Positions 54,376 to 63,115 of a stretch of 64,000 nucleotides of DNA are shown here, piece by piece. How positions within the stretch are numbered: position 1 is the stretch's first letter; each line of letters opens with the position of its first letter. Position numbers and translations under genes: made by a program. Source of the stretch: Slackia heliotrinireducens DSM 20476 (GTDB lineage Bacteria; Actinomycetota; Coriobacteriia; Coriobacteriales; Eggerthellaceae); the NCBI RefSeq assembly GCF_000023885.1, contig NC_013165.1:434001-498000 (forward strand). Direction: 5' to 3'. The notes below the pieces were generated by a model. It was not told where the DNA came from and did not search any database. It worked only from the letters and a program-made list of their open reading frames with translations.

Positions 54376-54918
54376 ATGAAGCGAAACTCTTGGTCGAACG
54401 CGTATAACATCATGCTTCCCCTGTGGCTGCTCGTCTTCTGGCCCTCGTATCTGTGGCTGCTGCTCATCCCGCTGAATTACCTGATCGACCGAATGGTCCT
54501 GAAGTGGAGCCTTAAAGACATGCCCGAGGCGGGCGCATTCTGCCGTCGCCACACGTGGAAGATCTGCCTGGCGGGGTTTGCCAGCGACTTCGTCGGCATG
54601 CTCGTGCTGCTGGTGGCGTTTCTGGTTCCGACGCTGGTGGCCGACCCTTCGCAGAGCAACGCCCTGCTCGACGCCATCGAGTACGGCATCGGCTTCAACC
54701 CGTTCAGCAACATTGTGGCGTTTCTTGTCGTGGCTTTGGCCGTGGCGGTATCGGGCCTGTGCATCTACGCCTTGGACCGGTTCATCCTCGTGCGCGCGGG
54801 GCTCACTCCCGAACAGGCGAAACGTTCCGCATTGCGCCTGGCTCTGATAACCGCTCCGTATCTGTATTTCTTCCCGTCAGGCATCCTCTACGGACCGTCC
54901 TTCTTCTACGAGATGTAG
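54376..54918 (+). CDS. Small polytopic membrane protein
   Basis: 180 residues from ATG 54376 with AAAGGAGG upstream. Four hydrophobic helices (about 13-38, 65-88, 105-128, 150-170), with an amphipathic charged loop (DRMVLKWSLKDMPEAGAF). Its last 13 bases overlap the end of the convergent TrkA-N gene. No function can be assigned. Confidence 0.7.
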   Translation: MKRNSWSNAYNIMLPLWLLVFWPSYLWLLLIPLNYLIDRMVLKWSLKDMPEAGAFCRRHTWKICLAGFASDFVGMLVLLVAFLVPTLVADPSQSNALLDAIEYGIGFNPFSNIVAFLVVALAVAVSGLCIYALDRFILVRAGLTPEQAKRSALRLALITAPYLYFFPSGILYGPSFFYEM

Positions 54919-55364
54919 CCTTCCCGCCGGGGGTGGACAACGGGGACATTGAATCCGGCCTGCACGCAAAGCTCTTTCACGAGGACTTGGTGAGGGCAGA
55001 TCACTTCCACATTGTGGTTTTCCAAAACGCTTGCAATCGCCTGGTTATTGATGCGTGCGAACACGTTCGCGCATCCGCAGACGTCGCTTCCCACTTCGGC
55101 GGCAAGCATGTTGGCGGTGTCGTGGCTCGTGGCGCAAACCAGCAGGGACGCCGTCTGTACGCCGCTGTCCTTCAGCACGGCGAAGCTGGTTCCGTCGCCC
55201 GTGATGGTGTCCCCCTCGAAGTCGGGGGACAGACGATTGAACGCGCTGACGTCCATGTCGATGACCGACGTCTTGTATCCAAGCCGGCAAAGGGCTCCCG
55301 CCGCCGCAGCTCCGAAGGATCCGCATCCGACCACTACGGCGCGCTTTCCGCCAAGCAATGACAT
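54906..55364 (-). CDS. TrkA-N (RCK) domain protein, ion-transport regulator type
   Basis: 152 residues from ATG 55364, GAGGAGGA upstream. Rossmann-type nucleotide site VVVGCGSFGAAAAGALC near residue 10, an acidic end of the second strand (VIDMD near 34), and ATSHDTANMLAAEV near 78. This is a stand-alone RCK N-terminal domain without the C-terminal part, as in KtrA-like or sensor proteins. No K+ channel gene is nearby, though the overlapping convergent gene encodes a membrane protein. Confidence 0.82.
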   Translation of the reverse strand: MSLLGGKRAVVVGCGSFGAAAAGALCRLGYKTSVIDMDVSAFNRLSPDFEGDTITGDGTSFAVLKDSGVQTASLLVCATSHDTANMLAAEVGSDVCGCANVFARINNQAIASVLENHNVEVICPHQVLVKELCVQAGFNVPVVHPRREGYIS

Positions 55365-55493
55365 AGCGTCCTCCTCTCGCGTTGACGCTTTCGGCCTTTT
55401 TCAGTCTAGGGTTGTTCACGTTAAAACGGTCTAAAGATTCTTGAGCCAGCGGGACGGGGAGGGTTTGGACGGGGCGGGTTTGGAACAGGCGGC

Positions 55494-56760
55494 GGGTTTG
55501 GAACAGGGGACGGGTCTGGCGTTCCAATTTTCAGCGAACCCTACAGTCAACCAACGTAGGCGTGACCGCGCTTGCGCGAGCTGCGGAAAGTGGCGTCGGC
55601 CATGAACAAATGGCGGAGCACCCTTTCCACTTTGGGCCATTTCTCCTCGGCCCGCTTGACCCTGAACAGGTACGCGTACCAGTTCAGATATGACTGCAGG
55701 TTCTTGACGTCCATGCCGACGTAGCCGTGCAGGTAGCGCCTGATCCAGGAGCACAGGTTGTTCACCATCGCCATCTTCTCGAGGTACTCCGGGTCCTTCG
55801 TGTCGGCCTTGTAGGGCCGGTCGACGCCCTTCACGGCCTTCACCAGCGACTTGTGGGACTTCTCCATGTCGTGGAAGATCTCGGAGCCCTCGGCGATGCT
55901 GGCCTGCAGCGCGTCCTTGATGCGCCTGGCCGAGGGCTTGCCGTGGCCGCAGCGCACGGCGACCACGTTCTTGTGGACGTCGATCGCGACCGCTATGCAG
56001 ACCTTGTCCTTGCTCAGGCCCCTCTTCGGCCTCCAGCCCGGGCCTCCCTTCAGGTCGGAGTCCGTGACGTACATCTCGTCTATCCAGACCTTGTCCCGCA
56101 GGACGATGCGGTCCTGGTAGCCGTCTATCGTGCTCATGACCCGGTGGCGCCACTCCCAGGCCGTCTGGTGCGACATCCCGCAGAGCTCCGCCGCAGCGTC
56201 GAGCTGCACGTTGTAGCACATGAGGCGGATGAAGAGGACCCATGCGGACAGGGGCTTCTTCGAGGATTCGAATATCGTGCCGGCCAACGACGTGTACTTG
56301 CGACCGCAGTCGCGGCATTCCCAGAACCTGCGGCCGGCACCCGTGCGGCCTCGGCCGACGGTCTCGCCGGAACCGCATCTCGGGCACGGGGGCCGGGGCC
56401 TCCACTCGTCGGCAGCCTCGTCGTAATCTCCGACGCCGACGGACTCGCGGCACCTTCTCGTCTCGACGGCCTCTTGCAAGAGCGCGAAATCGCCCTCATC
56501 GAGGGCGTTGACCCGCTTCGCGAACGGGTTCGTACGGGTGGACATGGCGGTATCCCATCCGCCCAGGCGCCCATCCGATCGGGATCGTCGCCAAACAATG
56601 GACCGGATGGGCACCTGGGCTGATCATTGTTTGGCTCCGCCATTATAGCCTTTTGCACAGCACGGCGGCCGACTGCTCGGGAGTGCCTAGCATGCCTACG
56701 TTGGTTGACTGTAGGATCAGCGAAAATTGGAACGCCAGACCCGTCCCCTGTTCCAAACCC
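55494..56760. mobile_element. Insertion sequence, IS1595 (ISXO2-like) type
   Basis: A single transposase gene is bounded by 66-67-bp inverted repeats (55494-55560 and 56695-56760). The repeats match except around TCAGCGAACCC against TCGCTGATCC. The outermost bases, GGGTTTGGAACAGG, also occur as extra partial copies just left of the element (GGGTTTGGACGGGG at 55461 and nearby), so part of the repeats may belong to the target. No clear target-site duplication could be identified. Confidence 0.8.
55547..56545 (-). CDS. IS1595 family transposase
   Basis: 332 residues from ATG 56545; an ATG at 56614 would add 23 residues. An N-terminal zinc ribbon (CPRCGSGETVGRG, then FWECRDCGRKY) is followed by the helix-turn-helix-like AAELCGMSHQTAWEWRHRVM. 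The DDE-type core shows VWIDEMYV, VAIDVHKN and SEIFHDMEKSHKSLV. The last catalytic position, often Asn or Glu in ISXO2-like enzymes, falls near MVNNLCSWIRRYL. The frame is intact, so the element may be active. Confidence 0.82.
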   Translation of the reverse strand: MSTRTNPFAKRVNALDEGDFALLQEAVETRRCRESVGVGDYDEAADEWRPRPPCPRCGSGETVGRGRTGAGRRFWECRDCGRKYTSLAGTIFESSKKPLSAWVLFIRLMCYNVQLDAAAELCGMSHQTAWEWRHRVMSTIDGYQDRIVLRDKVWIDEMYVTDSDLKGGPGWRPKRGLSKDKVCIAVAIDVHKNVVAVRCGHGKPSARRIKDALQASIAEGSEIFHDMEKSHKSLVKAVKGVDRPYKADTKDPEYLEKMAMVNNLCSWIRRYLHGYVGMDVKNLQSYLNWYAYLFRVKRAEEKWPKVERVLRHLFMADATFRSSRKRGHAYVG

Positions 56761-56826
56761 GCGCCGCTGTCGCGCTGTCGCGCTGTCCCGCGCCTGCCGC
56801 AGTGCACTCCGTGGTAAGCTTTCCCT

Positions 56827-57414
56827 ATGAGAAAACGACCTGACAAAACTGCGCAAACCAAAGCCGAGTTCCGCGAAGCGTTCCTGCAGCTGTACGCGAC
56901 GACGCCCATCAACAAGATGACCGTGGGGCAGGTCTGCGAGCGCGCCGGCTACAACCGCGGTACCTTCTATCTGCACTATCAGGACCTGTACGATGTACTG
57001 GAGCAGATCGAGAACGACCTGCTCGACGGCATGACGGCCTGTGTCGAAGCCTGTATGAAGCGCCTGAGCCAGGACTCGAGCAAGCTCAGCTGCATCGCCG
57101 CTTGCGCCGACGTGGTGGCTTACTACGAGCGCAACAAGGACAGCATCGCCATCCTTCTCGGCGAAAATGGCGACCCGGCTTTCGTCCACCGTTTGAAGAA
57201 CAACCTGAAGCCCCTGTGGCGCACTTACGTTGTGGGCGAGTCGGCGGAGCGCTCCGAAGCCGAACTGGACCTGGCGCTCGAGTTTGCCCTGACAGGGACG
57301 CTGTATATGATTTCTGAATGGCTGTCCGATTCGCGCGGCGTGTCCGCCTACCGGCTGGCGCACCTGGTCTACGACTTCTCCATTCGTGACGTGCGCCGAC
57401 GCTCGGAGCTGTAG
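56827..57414 (+). CDS. TetR/AcrR family transcriptional regulator
   Basis: 195 residues. Helix-turn-helix MTVGQVCERAGYNRGTFYL then HYQDLYDVLEQI, followed by a TetR_C-type domain that contains CIAACADVVAYYERNKD. The gene starts 67 bases after the insertion sequence, which therefore sits in its promoter region and may have changed its expression. The downstream men genes are on the opposite strand. A target could be the men/esterase set or distant genes. Confidence 0.83.
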   Translation: MRKRPDKTAQTKAEFREAFLQLYATTPINKMTVGQVCERAGYNRGTFYLHYQDLYDVLEQIENDLLDGMTACVEACMKRLSQDSSKLSCIAACADVVAYYERNKDSIAILLGENGDPAFVHRLKNNLKPLWRTYVVGESAERSEAELDLALEFALTGTLYMISEWLSDSRGVSAYRLAHLVYDFSIRDVRRRSEL

Positions 57415-57587
57415 GTTTCGGCCGGGCGGGCAGGTCGGCCGGCTTTCTCGACCAGCGGTTTGTTGGCTGGCGGCCTGTCGGCTGACAGTCCTTCGGCCGC
57501 TGGGCTTTCGGCAAGCCAGCTTTCGACCAGCGGTTTGTCGACCGACATTTCGTCGCCCGTCGACCCTTCGACCAGCGATTTGATGCC
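57415..57587. repeat. Imperfect short tandem repeats between convergent genes
   Basis: TTTCGACCAGCGGTTTGTCG and close variants recur several times (57451, 57531, 57567 regions). No open frame is supported. It may have arisen by slippage around the end of menE. Confidence 0.45.
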
Positions 57588-59138
57588 CTACGACCTGTCG
57601 TCCGCCGGTTTTTCGGCCAGCGATCTTTCGACAAGCGTGCGTGCTGCTTTGCGATCCACTTTGCCGATTCCTGTTTGGGGAAGTTGCCTGACCACCACGA
57701 TGGTATCAGGTCGGGATATGCGCGCTAGGTGTTCTCGCACGTGGACCTGTACGCGTTGCTGGATGAGCGACGGCTCCATCGGGCTTGCCACCACCGCCGC
57801 AGGGCGTCGGCCCCACACGGAGTCGGCCATGCCGAACACGTGGCATGCCGTGACGCCTTCCACCTGGCAGATGCAACGTTCCACCTCGGCGGGGTAGACG
57901 TTTTCGCCGCCGGAGATGAACAGGTCGTCGAGCCGTTCGGCCACGTAGAGCCTGCCGTCTTCGATGCGGGCGCGGTCACCCGTGAGGAAAAATCCCTGCT
58001 CAGATGCGGGAAGTTTCGCATTTAAGTAGGCGCTTACGATGGAAGGCCCGCGCAGGGCAAGTTGGCCTATGCCATGCTCGTCGGGGTTGAGGATCGCGGC
58101 CTCCACGTGGGGCATGAGGTCCAGGCCGCCGTCGAAGGTGTCGTCCACCAGATGGTGGGCGACTTGGCTGGATGTTTCTGTCATGCCGTAGCTGGCGAAC
58201 ACTCTCGCGTGCGCCCGCTTGGCGGCTTCGATGGTTGCGGGGTTGATGGCTGCGCCGCCCAGCAGCAGGCAGCGGTACTGCGCAAGGGCGCCTTCGCCTG
58301 CGCGGGCATCTTCGTCGATCAGGTCCCGCAGGGTCTTGTCCACCACCGACAGGTGGGTGGCGCCAAAGCGTTTCGCGTCGGCCAGCATGCGGGCCGCGTC
58401 GAAATGCTCGTACAGCACGACGGGGCAGTGGGAGAGAAATCCCCTGATGACAGCCTGCAAACCTCCGATGTGGCACAAGGGGAGGGCGGCCTGCCAGGAG
58501 CCTTGCGAGGTGCAGCCCAAAGGTGCGAGCGAAGCCTGGGCCGAGGCCATGATATTTTCCCAGGTGAGAACTGCGGCTTTGGGAATTCCCGTAGTGCCCG
58601 AGGTGAACATGATGACGGCAGATTGCGAGTGGGCGAGGTCTTCGACTAGGGCGTACGGGGCGGGCGCGAGGGCGTCAGGCGCACCGCCGTCGATTGGGCC
58701 AGGCTTTTCGGCTGCGTTGGACTGAGTGGCATCGTTGCTCGATGCGGGCTCGTCGTCGGCAGGAAGAGCGCCTCCGGTCCCTTCGCCATCTCCCGCAAGC
58801 CAGCGCGCATCCACCGTTGCCGCCACCGCCAGCTTCCCCTCCAGCTGAGCCAGTCGATGCTCCTTTTCCGCCGGGGTCAGCCGGTGGTTCAGCATCACCA
58901 CGGGGCGTTCCATCTGGGCGCACGCCAGCAGCACCCAGATAACCTTCGGGCAATTCGGCAGGTCAACCGCCACAGCGATTCCGTCCTGCGTCAACAGCGG
59001 GCGCAAACGCCTGAAGGCGCGCGCGACCGCAGCCTGCGCACGCCTCTCTGTATAGGCAACTTCGCCGCCCGCCGCATCCACGAAGGTGAGCACGGTCCGC
59101 TCGGTCGATTCGTTTATTTCTCCACTCCCATCAGGCAT
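57588..59138 (-). CDS. menE: O-succinylbenzoate-CoA ligase, menaquinone synthesis
   Basis: 516 residues; ATG 59138 overlaps the menB stop (TAATG). Acyl-adenylate motifs: AVIMFTSGTTGIPKAAVLT near residue 187, ASYGMTETSSQ near 330, LTGDRARIEDG near 405, SGGENVYPAEVE near 425 and the catalytic Lys in GIGKVDRKA near 492. It activates o-succinylbenzoate to its CoA ester in the cytoplasm, providing the MenB substrate. A low-complexity insert (about 120-165, Ala/Asp/Glu-rich) is unusual for the family. The other men genes are not in the window. Confidence 0.85.
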   Translation of the reverse strand: MPDGSGEINESTERTVLTFVDAAGGEVAYTERRAQAAVARAFRRLRPLLTQDGIAVAVDLPNCPKVIWVLLACAQMERPVVMLNHRLTPAEKEHRLAQLEGKLAVAATVDARWLAGDGEGTGGALPADDEPASSNDATQSNAAEKPGPIDGGAPDALAPAPYALVEDLAHSQSAVIMFTSGTTGIPKAAVLTWENIMASAQASLAPLGCTSQGSWQAALPLCHIGGLQAVIRGFLSHCPVVLYEHFDAARMLADAKRFGATHLSVVDKTLRDLIDEDARAGEGALAQYRCLLLGGAAINPATIEAAKRAHARVFASYGMTETSSQVAHHLVDDTFDGGLDLMPHVEAAILNPDEHGIGQLALRGPSIVSAYLNAKLPASEQGFFLTGDRARIEDGRLYVAERLDDLFISGGENVYPAEVERCICQVEGVTACHVFGMADSVWGRRPAAVVASPMEPSLIQQRVQVHVREHLARISRPDTIVVVRQLPQTGIGKVDRKAARTLVERSLAEKPADDRS

Positions 59139-59977
59139 TAGGGAAACCTGGGGAACTGGTCGAAGTCGGGGTCGCGCTTCTCCTTGAACGCGTCGCGGCC
59201 CTCTTTGGCCTCGTCGGTGGTGTAGAACAGAAGCGTCGCGTCGCCGGCGAGCTGTTGCAGCCCGGCCAGGCCGTCGGTGGCCGCATTGAACGATGCCTTC
59301 ATGAAGCGAAGTGCTGTGGGACTGTGCCTGAGAATCTGCTTTGCCCAGCTCACGCACTCGTCTTCCAGCTCGTCGAAGGGGACCACCTTGTTGACCAGGC
59401 CCATGTCCAGCGCCTCTTGGGCGGTGTAGAGCCGGCACAGGTACCAGATTTCGCGGGCCTTCTTCTGGCCGACGATGTCCGCCAGGTATCCCGCGCCGTA
59501 GCCCGCGTCGAAACTGCCCACGCGGGGGCCGGTCTGGCCGAACTTCGCCGTTTCGGCGGCGATCGACAGGTCGCACAGGATGTGCAGCACGTGCCCGCCG
59601 CCCACGGCGTAGCCGTTGACCATGGCGATCACGGGTTTCGGGATGACCCTGATCAGGCGCTGCAGGTCCAGCACGTTCAGGCGGGGGATGCTGTCCTCGC
59701 CCACGTAGCCGCCGTTGCCGCGGATCTTCTGGTCGCCGCCGGAGCAGAAGGCCTCGTCCTCGTGGGCGCCTCCGTGGTTCGCGCCCGTGAGTAGGATGAC
59801 GCCGACGCTTGAGTCGTCCCGTGCGTCGCTGAACGCGTCGATGAGCTCAACGACGGTGAGGGGCGTGAACGCATTTCTTCGTTCGGGCCGGTTGATGGTG
59901 ATCTTCGCGATGCCTTCGGCCTTCTCGTACACGATTTCGCGGTACGTTTTGGCCGCTTCCCAACAAATGTCGGTCAT
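59138..59977 (-). CDS. menB: 1,4-dihydroxy-2-naphthoyl-CoA synthase
   Basis: 279 residues from ATG 59977, with GGAGAG upstream. Crotonase-fold features of MenB are precise: [15 protein letters not shown] near residue 82, [11 protein letters not shown] near 123, [13 protein letters not shown] near 153 with the catalytic Asp, and [15 protein letters not shown] near 168. It closes the second ring of the menaquinone precursor. It shares an operon with the esterase upstream and menE downstream. Menaquinone would serve the Frd/Sdh and flavoprotein reductases elsewhere in the window. Confidence 0.95.
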   Translation of the reverse strand: MTDICWEAAKTYREIVYEKAEGIAKITINRPERRNAFTPLTVVELIDAFSDARDDSSVGVILLTGANHGGAHEDEAFCSGGDQKIRGNGGYVGEDSIPRLNVLDLQRLIRVIPKPVIAMVNGYAVGGGHVLHILCDLSIAAETAKFGQTGPRVGSFDAGYGAGYLADIVGQKKAREIWYLCRLYTAQEALDMGLVNKVVPFDELEDECVSWAKQILRHSPTALRFMKASFNAATDGLAGLQQLAGDATLLFYTTDEAKEGRDAFKEKRDPDFDQFPRFP

Positions 59978-60004
59978 GGGCTCTCCATTCTCGCAGGGGT
60001 TTGA

Positions 60005-60922
60005 CTAGGCGTTTTCGATTCGGATTGCGATGTCTTCGACGGCTTGGGCGCCTTCGGGCATGTCGGGGTAGAGGGCGTAGGTGTGCCATAGGCCCTCGCC
60101 GATTTCAAGCTCGATCTGTCCGCCCGCCTCTTCCACCAGGCGCTTGAGCTCCAAGGCGTCCACGAGGAGCACCTCGGTGGATCCGACCTGCGCATATATC
60201 GGCGCCAGGCCTTCGAAGGGGCCGTACTGCAGGTTCGGCGGGCAGACCTTTTCGGCTGCGACATCGCCGCACCACACGCGGGGGATTTCGATCAGGCTCA
60301 CCATGCCGATGATGGGATCGCCGGCGTCGCGTTCCGCCTTGCCAGGCAGCATGTTGCCGAAATCGATCCAGGGCGAAAGCGTGATGATGAGCGCGGGCTG
60401 GGGCAAACCTTCGGTCAGCGCTATTTGAGCTGCGGCGATGGTCATGTGCGCGCCCACCGAGTCGCCTGCCACGATGACGTTTTCGGGGGCGGTCTGTTGG
60501 AAGACCCAGCGGTAAGCGTCCATCATCGCGGTGTAGGTTTCGGTGTGCCCGTGGGTGGGCGCAAGGGGGTATTCGAGCATGTGCACGCGGCAGCCCAGGC
60601 GTTTGACCAGGCTGATTGCCAGCGTCCACTGCGTGTCCATAATGTTGATGAGGAAGGCGCCGCCGTGGTAGTACAGCACGCGCTTGTCGCTGGTGGCGCC
60701 GTCCTTCGGCTCGATGGTGATCATGCGGGCGCCGGGTGCGATCTGCTCGTCGGCCACCGCGACCGCGTCGGTGACGAAGTCAGGCACGCGGTAGCGGGTC
60801 TTCTGCACCTCGCCCATGGCCTTGACCAGGGCTGCGAAGGGTTCAGGTTCCGAGAACGGCTTCTTGTACTCGGTTTCGATCAGGTTATCGTAGATTGCCT
60901 GGGCTTGCGGGCTCAGTCCCAT
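60005..60922 (-). CDS. Alpha/beta hydrolase of the hormone-sensitive-lipase family
   Basis: 305 residues from ATG 60922, with GAAAGGAG upstream. Oxyanion motif HGGAFL near residue 87, nucleophile GDSVGAH near 155, Asp in LLVDAL near 250 and His in LWHTYAL near 281 complete the triad. It is the first gene of an operon with menB and menE (27-base gap). An esterase or lipase role is the family norm. Because of its position it might act as a DHNA-CoA thioesterase, but its sequence class (HSL, not hotdog) gives no direct support. Confidence 0.82.
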   Translation of the reverse strand: MGLSPQAQAIYDNLIETEYKKPFSEPEPFAALVKAMGEVQKTRYRVPDFVTDAVAVADEQIAPGARMITIEPKDGATSDKRVLYYHGGAFLINIMDTQWTLAISLVKRLGCRVHMLEYPLAPTHGHTETYTAMMDAYRWVFQQTAPENVIVAGDSVGAHMTIAAAQIALTEGLPQPALIITLSPWIDFGNMLPGKAERDAGDPIIGMVSLIEIPRVWCGDVAAEKVCPPNLQYGPFEGLAPIYAQVGSTEVLLVDALELKRLVEEAGGQIELEIGEGLWHTYALYPDMPEGAQAVEDIAIRIENA

Positions 60923-61040
60923 TCGGACTCCTTTCGTGTGGCTGTCGGATTACTACGACGATACCCGAGCAGCTTCGCTCGATTCAATGAACAACCCAGC
61001 GCCGATTGTTCATTTTGGTGAGGGGCGTGACGACGGGGAC
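60923..61040. other. Divergent region, left half
   Basis: Leader of the esterase-men operon. No clear promoter elements recognised. Confidence 0.35.
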
Positions 61041-61115
61041 GGCGGGACGACGGGGACGGAGGGTATTGTCCAGTACGGTGTACGGGACAATACCCTCCGT
61101 CCCCGTCGTCCCGCC
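61041..61115. repeat. 31-bp perfect inverted repeat, GGGAC class
   Basis: Positions 61041-61071 are exactly complementary to 61085-61115. The 13-base loop itself contains GTACGGTGTAC. It is the longest perfect palindrome in the window and contains the GGGACGACGGGGACGGAGGG unit related to the shorter palindromes at 6641, 14648, 14700 and 25950. It would insulate the divergent operons. Confidence 0.85.
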
Positions 61116-61190
61116 CCTCACCGCTCCCGACCACGCACCATGAGGTGCCGATTGGAACGATTCGTCTGGTTTGTTTCACTTCGCTCCAAT

Positions 61191-61217
61191 ACCGTACAAA
61201 ACTGAGAAATGTACGGT
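61191..61217. promoter_or_regulatory. 27-bp operator, second copy
   Basis: ACCGTACA and TGTACGGT (8-bp perfect arms) with 11 bases between, preceded by TTTGTTTCACTTCGCTC. The layout is the same as at 31614-31640, where TTTGTTTCACTTTGGCTC precedes the palindrome. It lies 68 bases before the hydrolase start and probably controls the whole hydrolase-radical SAM-oxygenase operon. Confidence 0.8.
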
Positions 61218-61284
61218 GAAATTGCCAACTTCAGCTCGTAAGATGACCATAGCGCCAAACAAGCACGATAGGAAGGTGGCAGGC

Positions 61285-62136
61285 ATGCCGTACATCACCA
61301 CGCAAGATGGAACCAAGCTTTACTACGAAGACCGTCCCGCAAAAGACCAGGCCAACGCCTCTGCCGAGGACCTGCTCATCATCCATGGATTGGGTTCGTC
61401 CCACTATGACCTGGCGCAGTTCATCGACGATTTGAACGAAACCCATCGCGTCGTCTTCTACGACCAGCGCAACCATGCGGACTCCGACCGCGCTCAGCTT
61501 CACTTGAACGTCAAGACCCTCGGCCAAGACCTCAACGACGTCATCGAGCAGCTTGACCTGCGCGACATCAACGCTTTCGGTCACTCCATGGGTGCCGCTG
61601 CCATCTTCAGCTACGTCAACCAGTACGGCACGGAGCGCCTATCCAGCATCGGCATTGCAGACATGTCCCCCTATTTGAGCAATGCCGATTGGAAGGGTGG
61701 CATCAGGCAGGGCACCTGGACCGACAAGGATTTCATGGGCGACATGGACCGCCTGTTCGACGACGCGGCTTGGGGAGCCTGGCACATCGCCAAAACCCTT
61801 ATGAATCCGAAACTCCAGGGCATGCCCGCCGACCAGGAAGCGGCTGCCATCGAAGGCATGCGCCCCAACGCCGACCCGCTGGGGTTCCCGGCGCTGTGGT
61901 TCTCGCTGTTCTACACCGACCAGCGCCCCGCCCTGGCCAAGATCGACGTGCCCGTGCTCTACCTCATGCCCGAGCTTCCGCTGTATTCCCACGTGAACGT
62001 GGACTTCATCGCGAGCCAGGTGAAGGCCGGCTTCACGCTGGAAGAGAACTTCCCCGGAACCACACACCTGATCCTGTCCGAAGCGCCCCACGAGACGGCT
62101 GCGGCTGTCGAGCGCTTCCTGGCGGCAACCAAGTAA
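61285..62136 (+). CDS. Alpha/beta hydrolase
   Basis: 283 residues from ATG 61285, GGAAGG upstream. HGLGSSHYDL near residue 35 provides the oxyanion region, GHSMGAAA near 99 the Ser nucleophile, and the His falls in GTTHLILSEAP near 261. The length and the lid-like insertion (about 125-200) fit the classical alpha/beta-hydrolase fold. It is the first gene of an operon with a radical SAM protein and an FMN oxygenase, so these probably treat the same unknown compound. Confidence 0.83.
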   Translation: MPYITTQDGTKLYYEDRPAKDQANASAEDLLIIHGLGSSHYDLAQFIDDLNETHRVVFYDQRNHADSDRAQLHLNVKTLGQDLNDVIEQLDLRDINAFGHSMGAAAIFSYVNQYGTERLSSIGIADMSPYLSNADWKGGIRQGTWTDKDFMGDMDRLFDDAAWGAWHIAKTLMNPKLQGMPADQEAAAIEGMRPNADPLGFPALWFSLFYTDQRPALAKIDVPVLYLMPELPLYSHVNVDFIASQVKAGFTLEENFPGTTHLILSEAPHETAAAVERFLAATK

Positions 62137-62160
62137 GCATCGCGCCCGAAAGGACCGACC

Positions 62161-63042
62161 ATGCATTTCACCGAGCCCGTATACCGCAACCCCTACTGGC
62201 CCACCTGGCCGCTGCTTGAGGTCACGCAGGGTTGCACCCACAACAAGTGCAAGTTCTGCACGATGTACAAGGGCGTGCGCTTCGACCTGCGCCCGCTCGA
62301 AGATATCGAAGCTGACCTGGCCGAACTGCGCTCCACGGTACCGCATGCCCGCACCATCCAGCTGCTGAGCGCCAATCCGCTGGCCCTGCCGTACAGCCGT
62401 TTCAAGCCCATTCTCGAGAAGATCAACGAGTATTTGCCGGACATCGAGTTCGTTTACACACAGGGACGCGTCACCGACCTGCGCAACAAGACCGTCGAGC
62501 AGTTGCGAGAGCTGCGTGACCTGGGCCTGCGCGAGATTTCCATGGGCACCGAGTCGGGTGACGACTGGACGCTGGACCGGGTGAACAAGGGCTACCACGC
62601 CGAGGACATCATCGAGCAGTGCGCCAAGCTGGACGAGGCGGGCATCCGCTACTGGCACTCGTTTCTCAACGGTGTGGCCGGCCGCTCGCACAGCCGCGAG
62701 CACGCCGTGAACTCCGCCAAGATCTTCAGCCAGACGAACCCCATGCTCGTGGGCACGGGCGGTCTCACGCTGTTCCCCGGTACGCCGCTTTTGGAAGAAG
62801 CGCAGGTAGGGGAGTTCGACCCCTTGTCCGAAAAGGAGATGTTCGAGGAGCTGCTGCTGTTCGTGGAGAATCTGACCTGCGACTGCTCGTTCATCACGCA
62901 CCACACCATCGGAGGCGAGAACCTGAGCGGTCCGAACTTCCTGGCACGCAAGGACGACATCATCGCGTCGCTGCGTGACGAGATCGAACACGGCGATTTG
63001 GACACTATGGCCCGCATCCGCGCGATGAAACGTTCGCTGTAA
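62161..63042 (+). CDS. Radical SAM protein
   Basis: 293 residues, 24 bases after the hydrolase. The cluster motif is CTHNKCKFC (Cx4Cx2C) near residue 24, a spacing used by B12-independent radical SAM families that differ from the classical CxxxCxxC. GTESGDD near 134 and the C-terminal GGLTLFPGTPLLEE near 200 fit the Elp3/MiaB-like barrel core. No second Fe-S motif is visible. No product can be named; the co-transcribed FMN oxygenase and hydrolase suggest a small metabolic pathway. Confidence 0.85.
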   Translation: MHFTEPVYRNPYWPTWPLLEVTQGCTHNKCKFCTMYKGVRFDLRPLEDIEADLAELRSTVPHARTIQLLSANPLALPYSRFKPILEKINEYLPDIEFVYTQGRVTDLRNKTVEQLRELRDLGLREISMGTESGDDWTLDRVNKGYHAEDIIEQCAKLDEAGIRYWHSFLNGVAGRSHSREHAVNSAKIFSQTNPMLVGTGGLTLFPGTPLLEEAQVGEFDPLSEKEMFEELLLFVENLTCDCSFITHHTIGGENLSGPNFLARKDDIIASLRDEIEHGDLDTMARIRAMKRSL

Positions 63043-63115
63043 CGGATGCGAACTGGGCCTGACATTTTCAATCAGCTGAAATAAGAAAGAACCGACGAAC
63101 GAAAGGAATCGAATC

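Noticed and set aside
57588-60922. Complete menaquinone operon
   Set aside because: Only menE and menB are certain; menD, menC, menA, menF and menG are not in the window, and the third gene is an HSL-type esterase.
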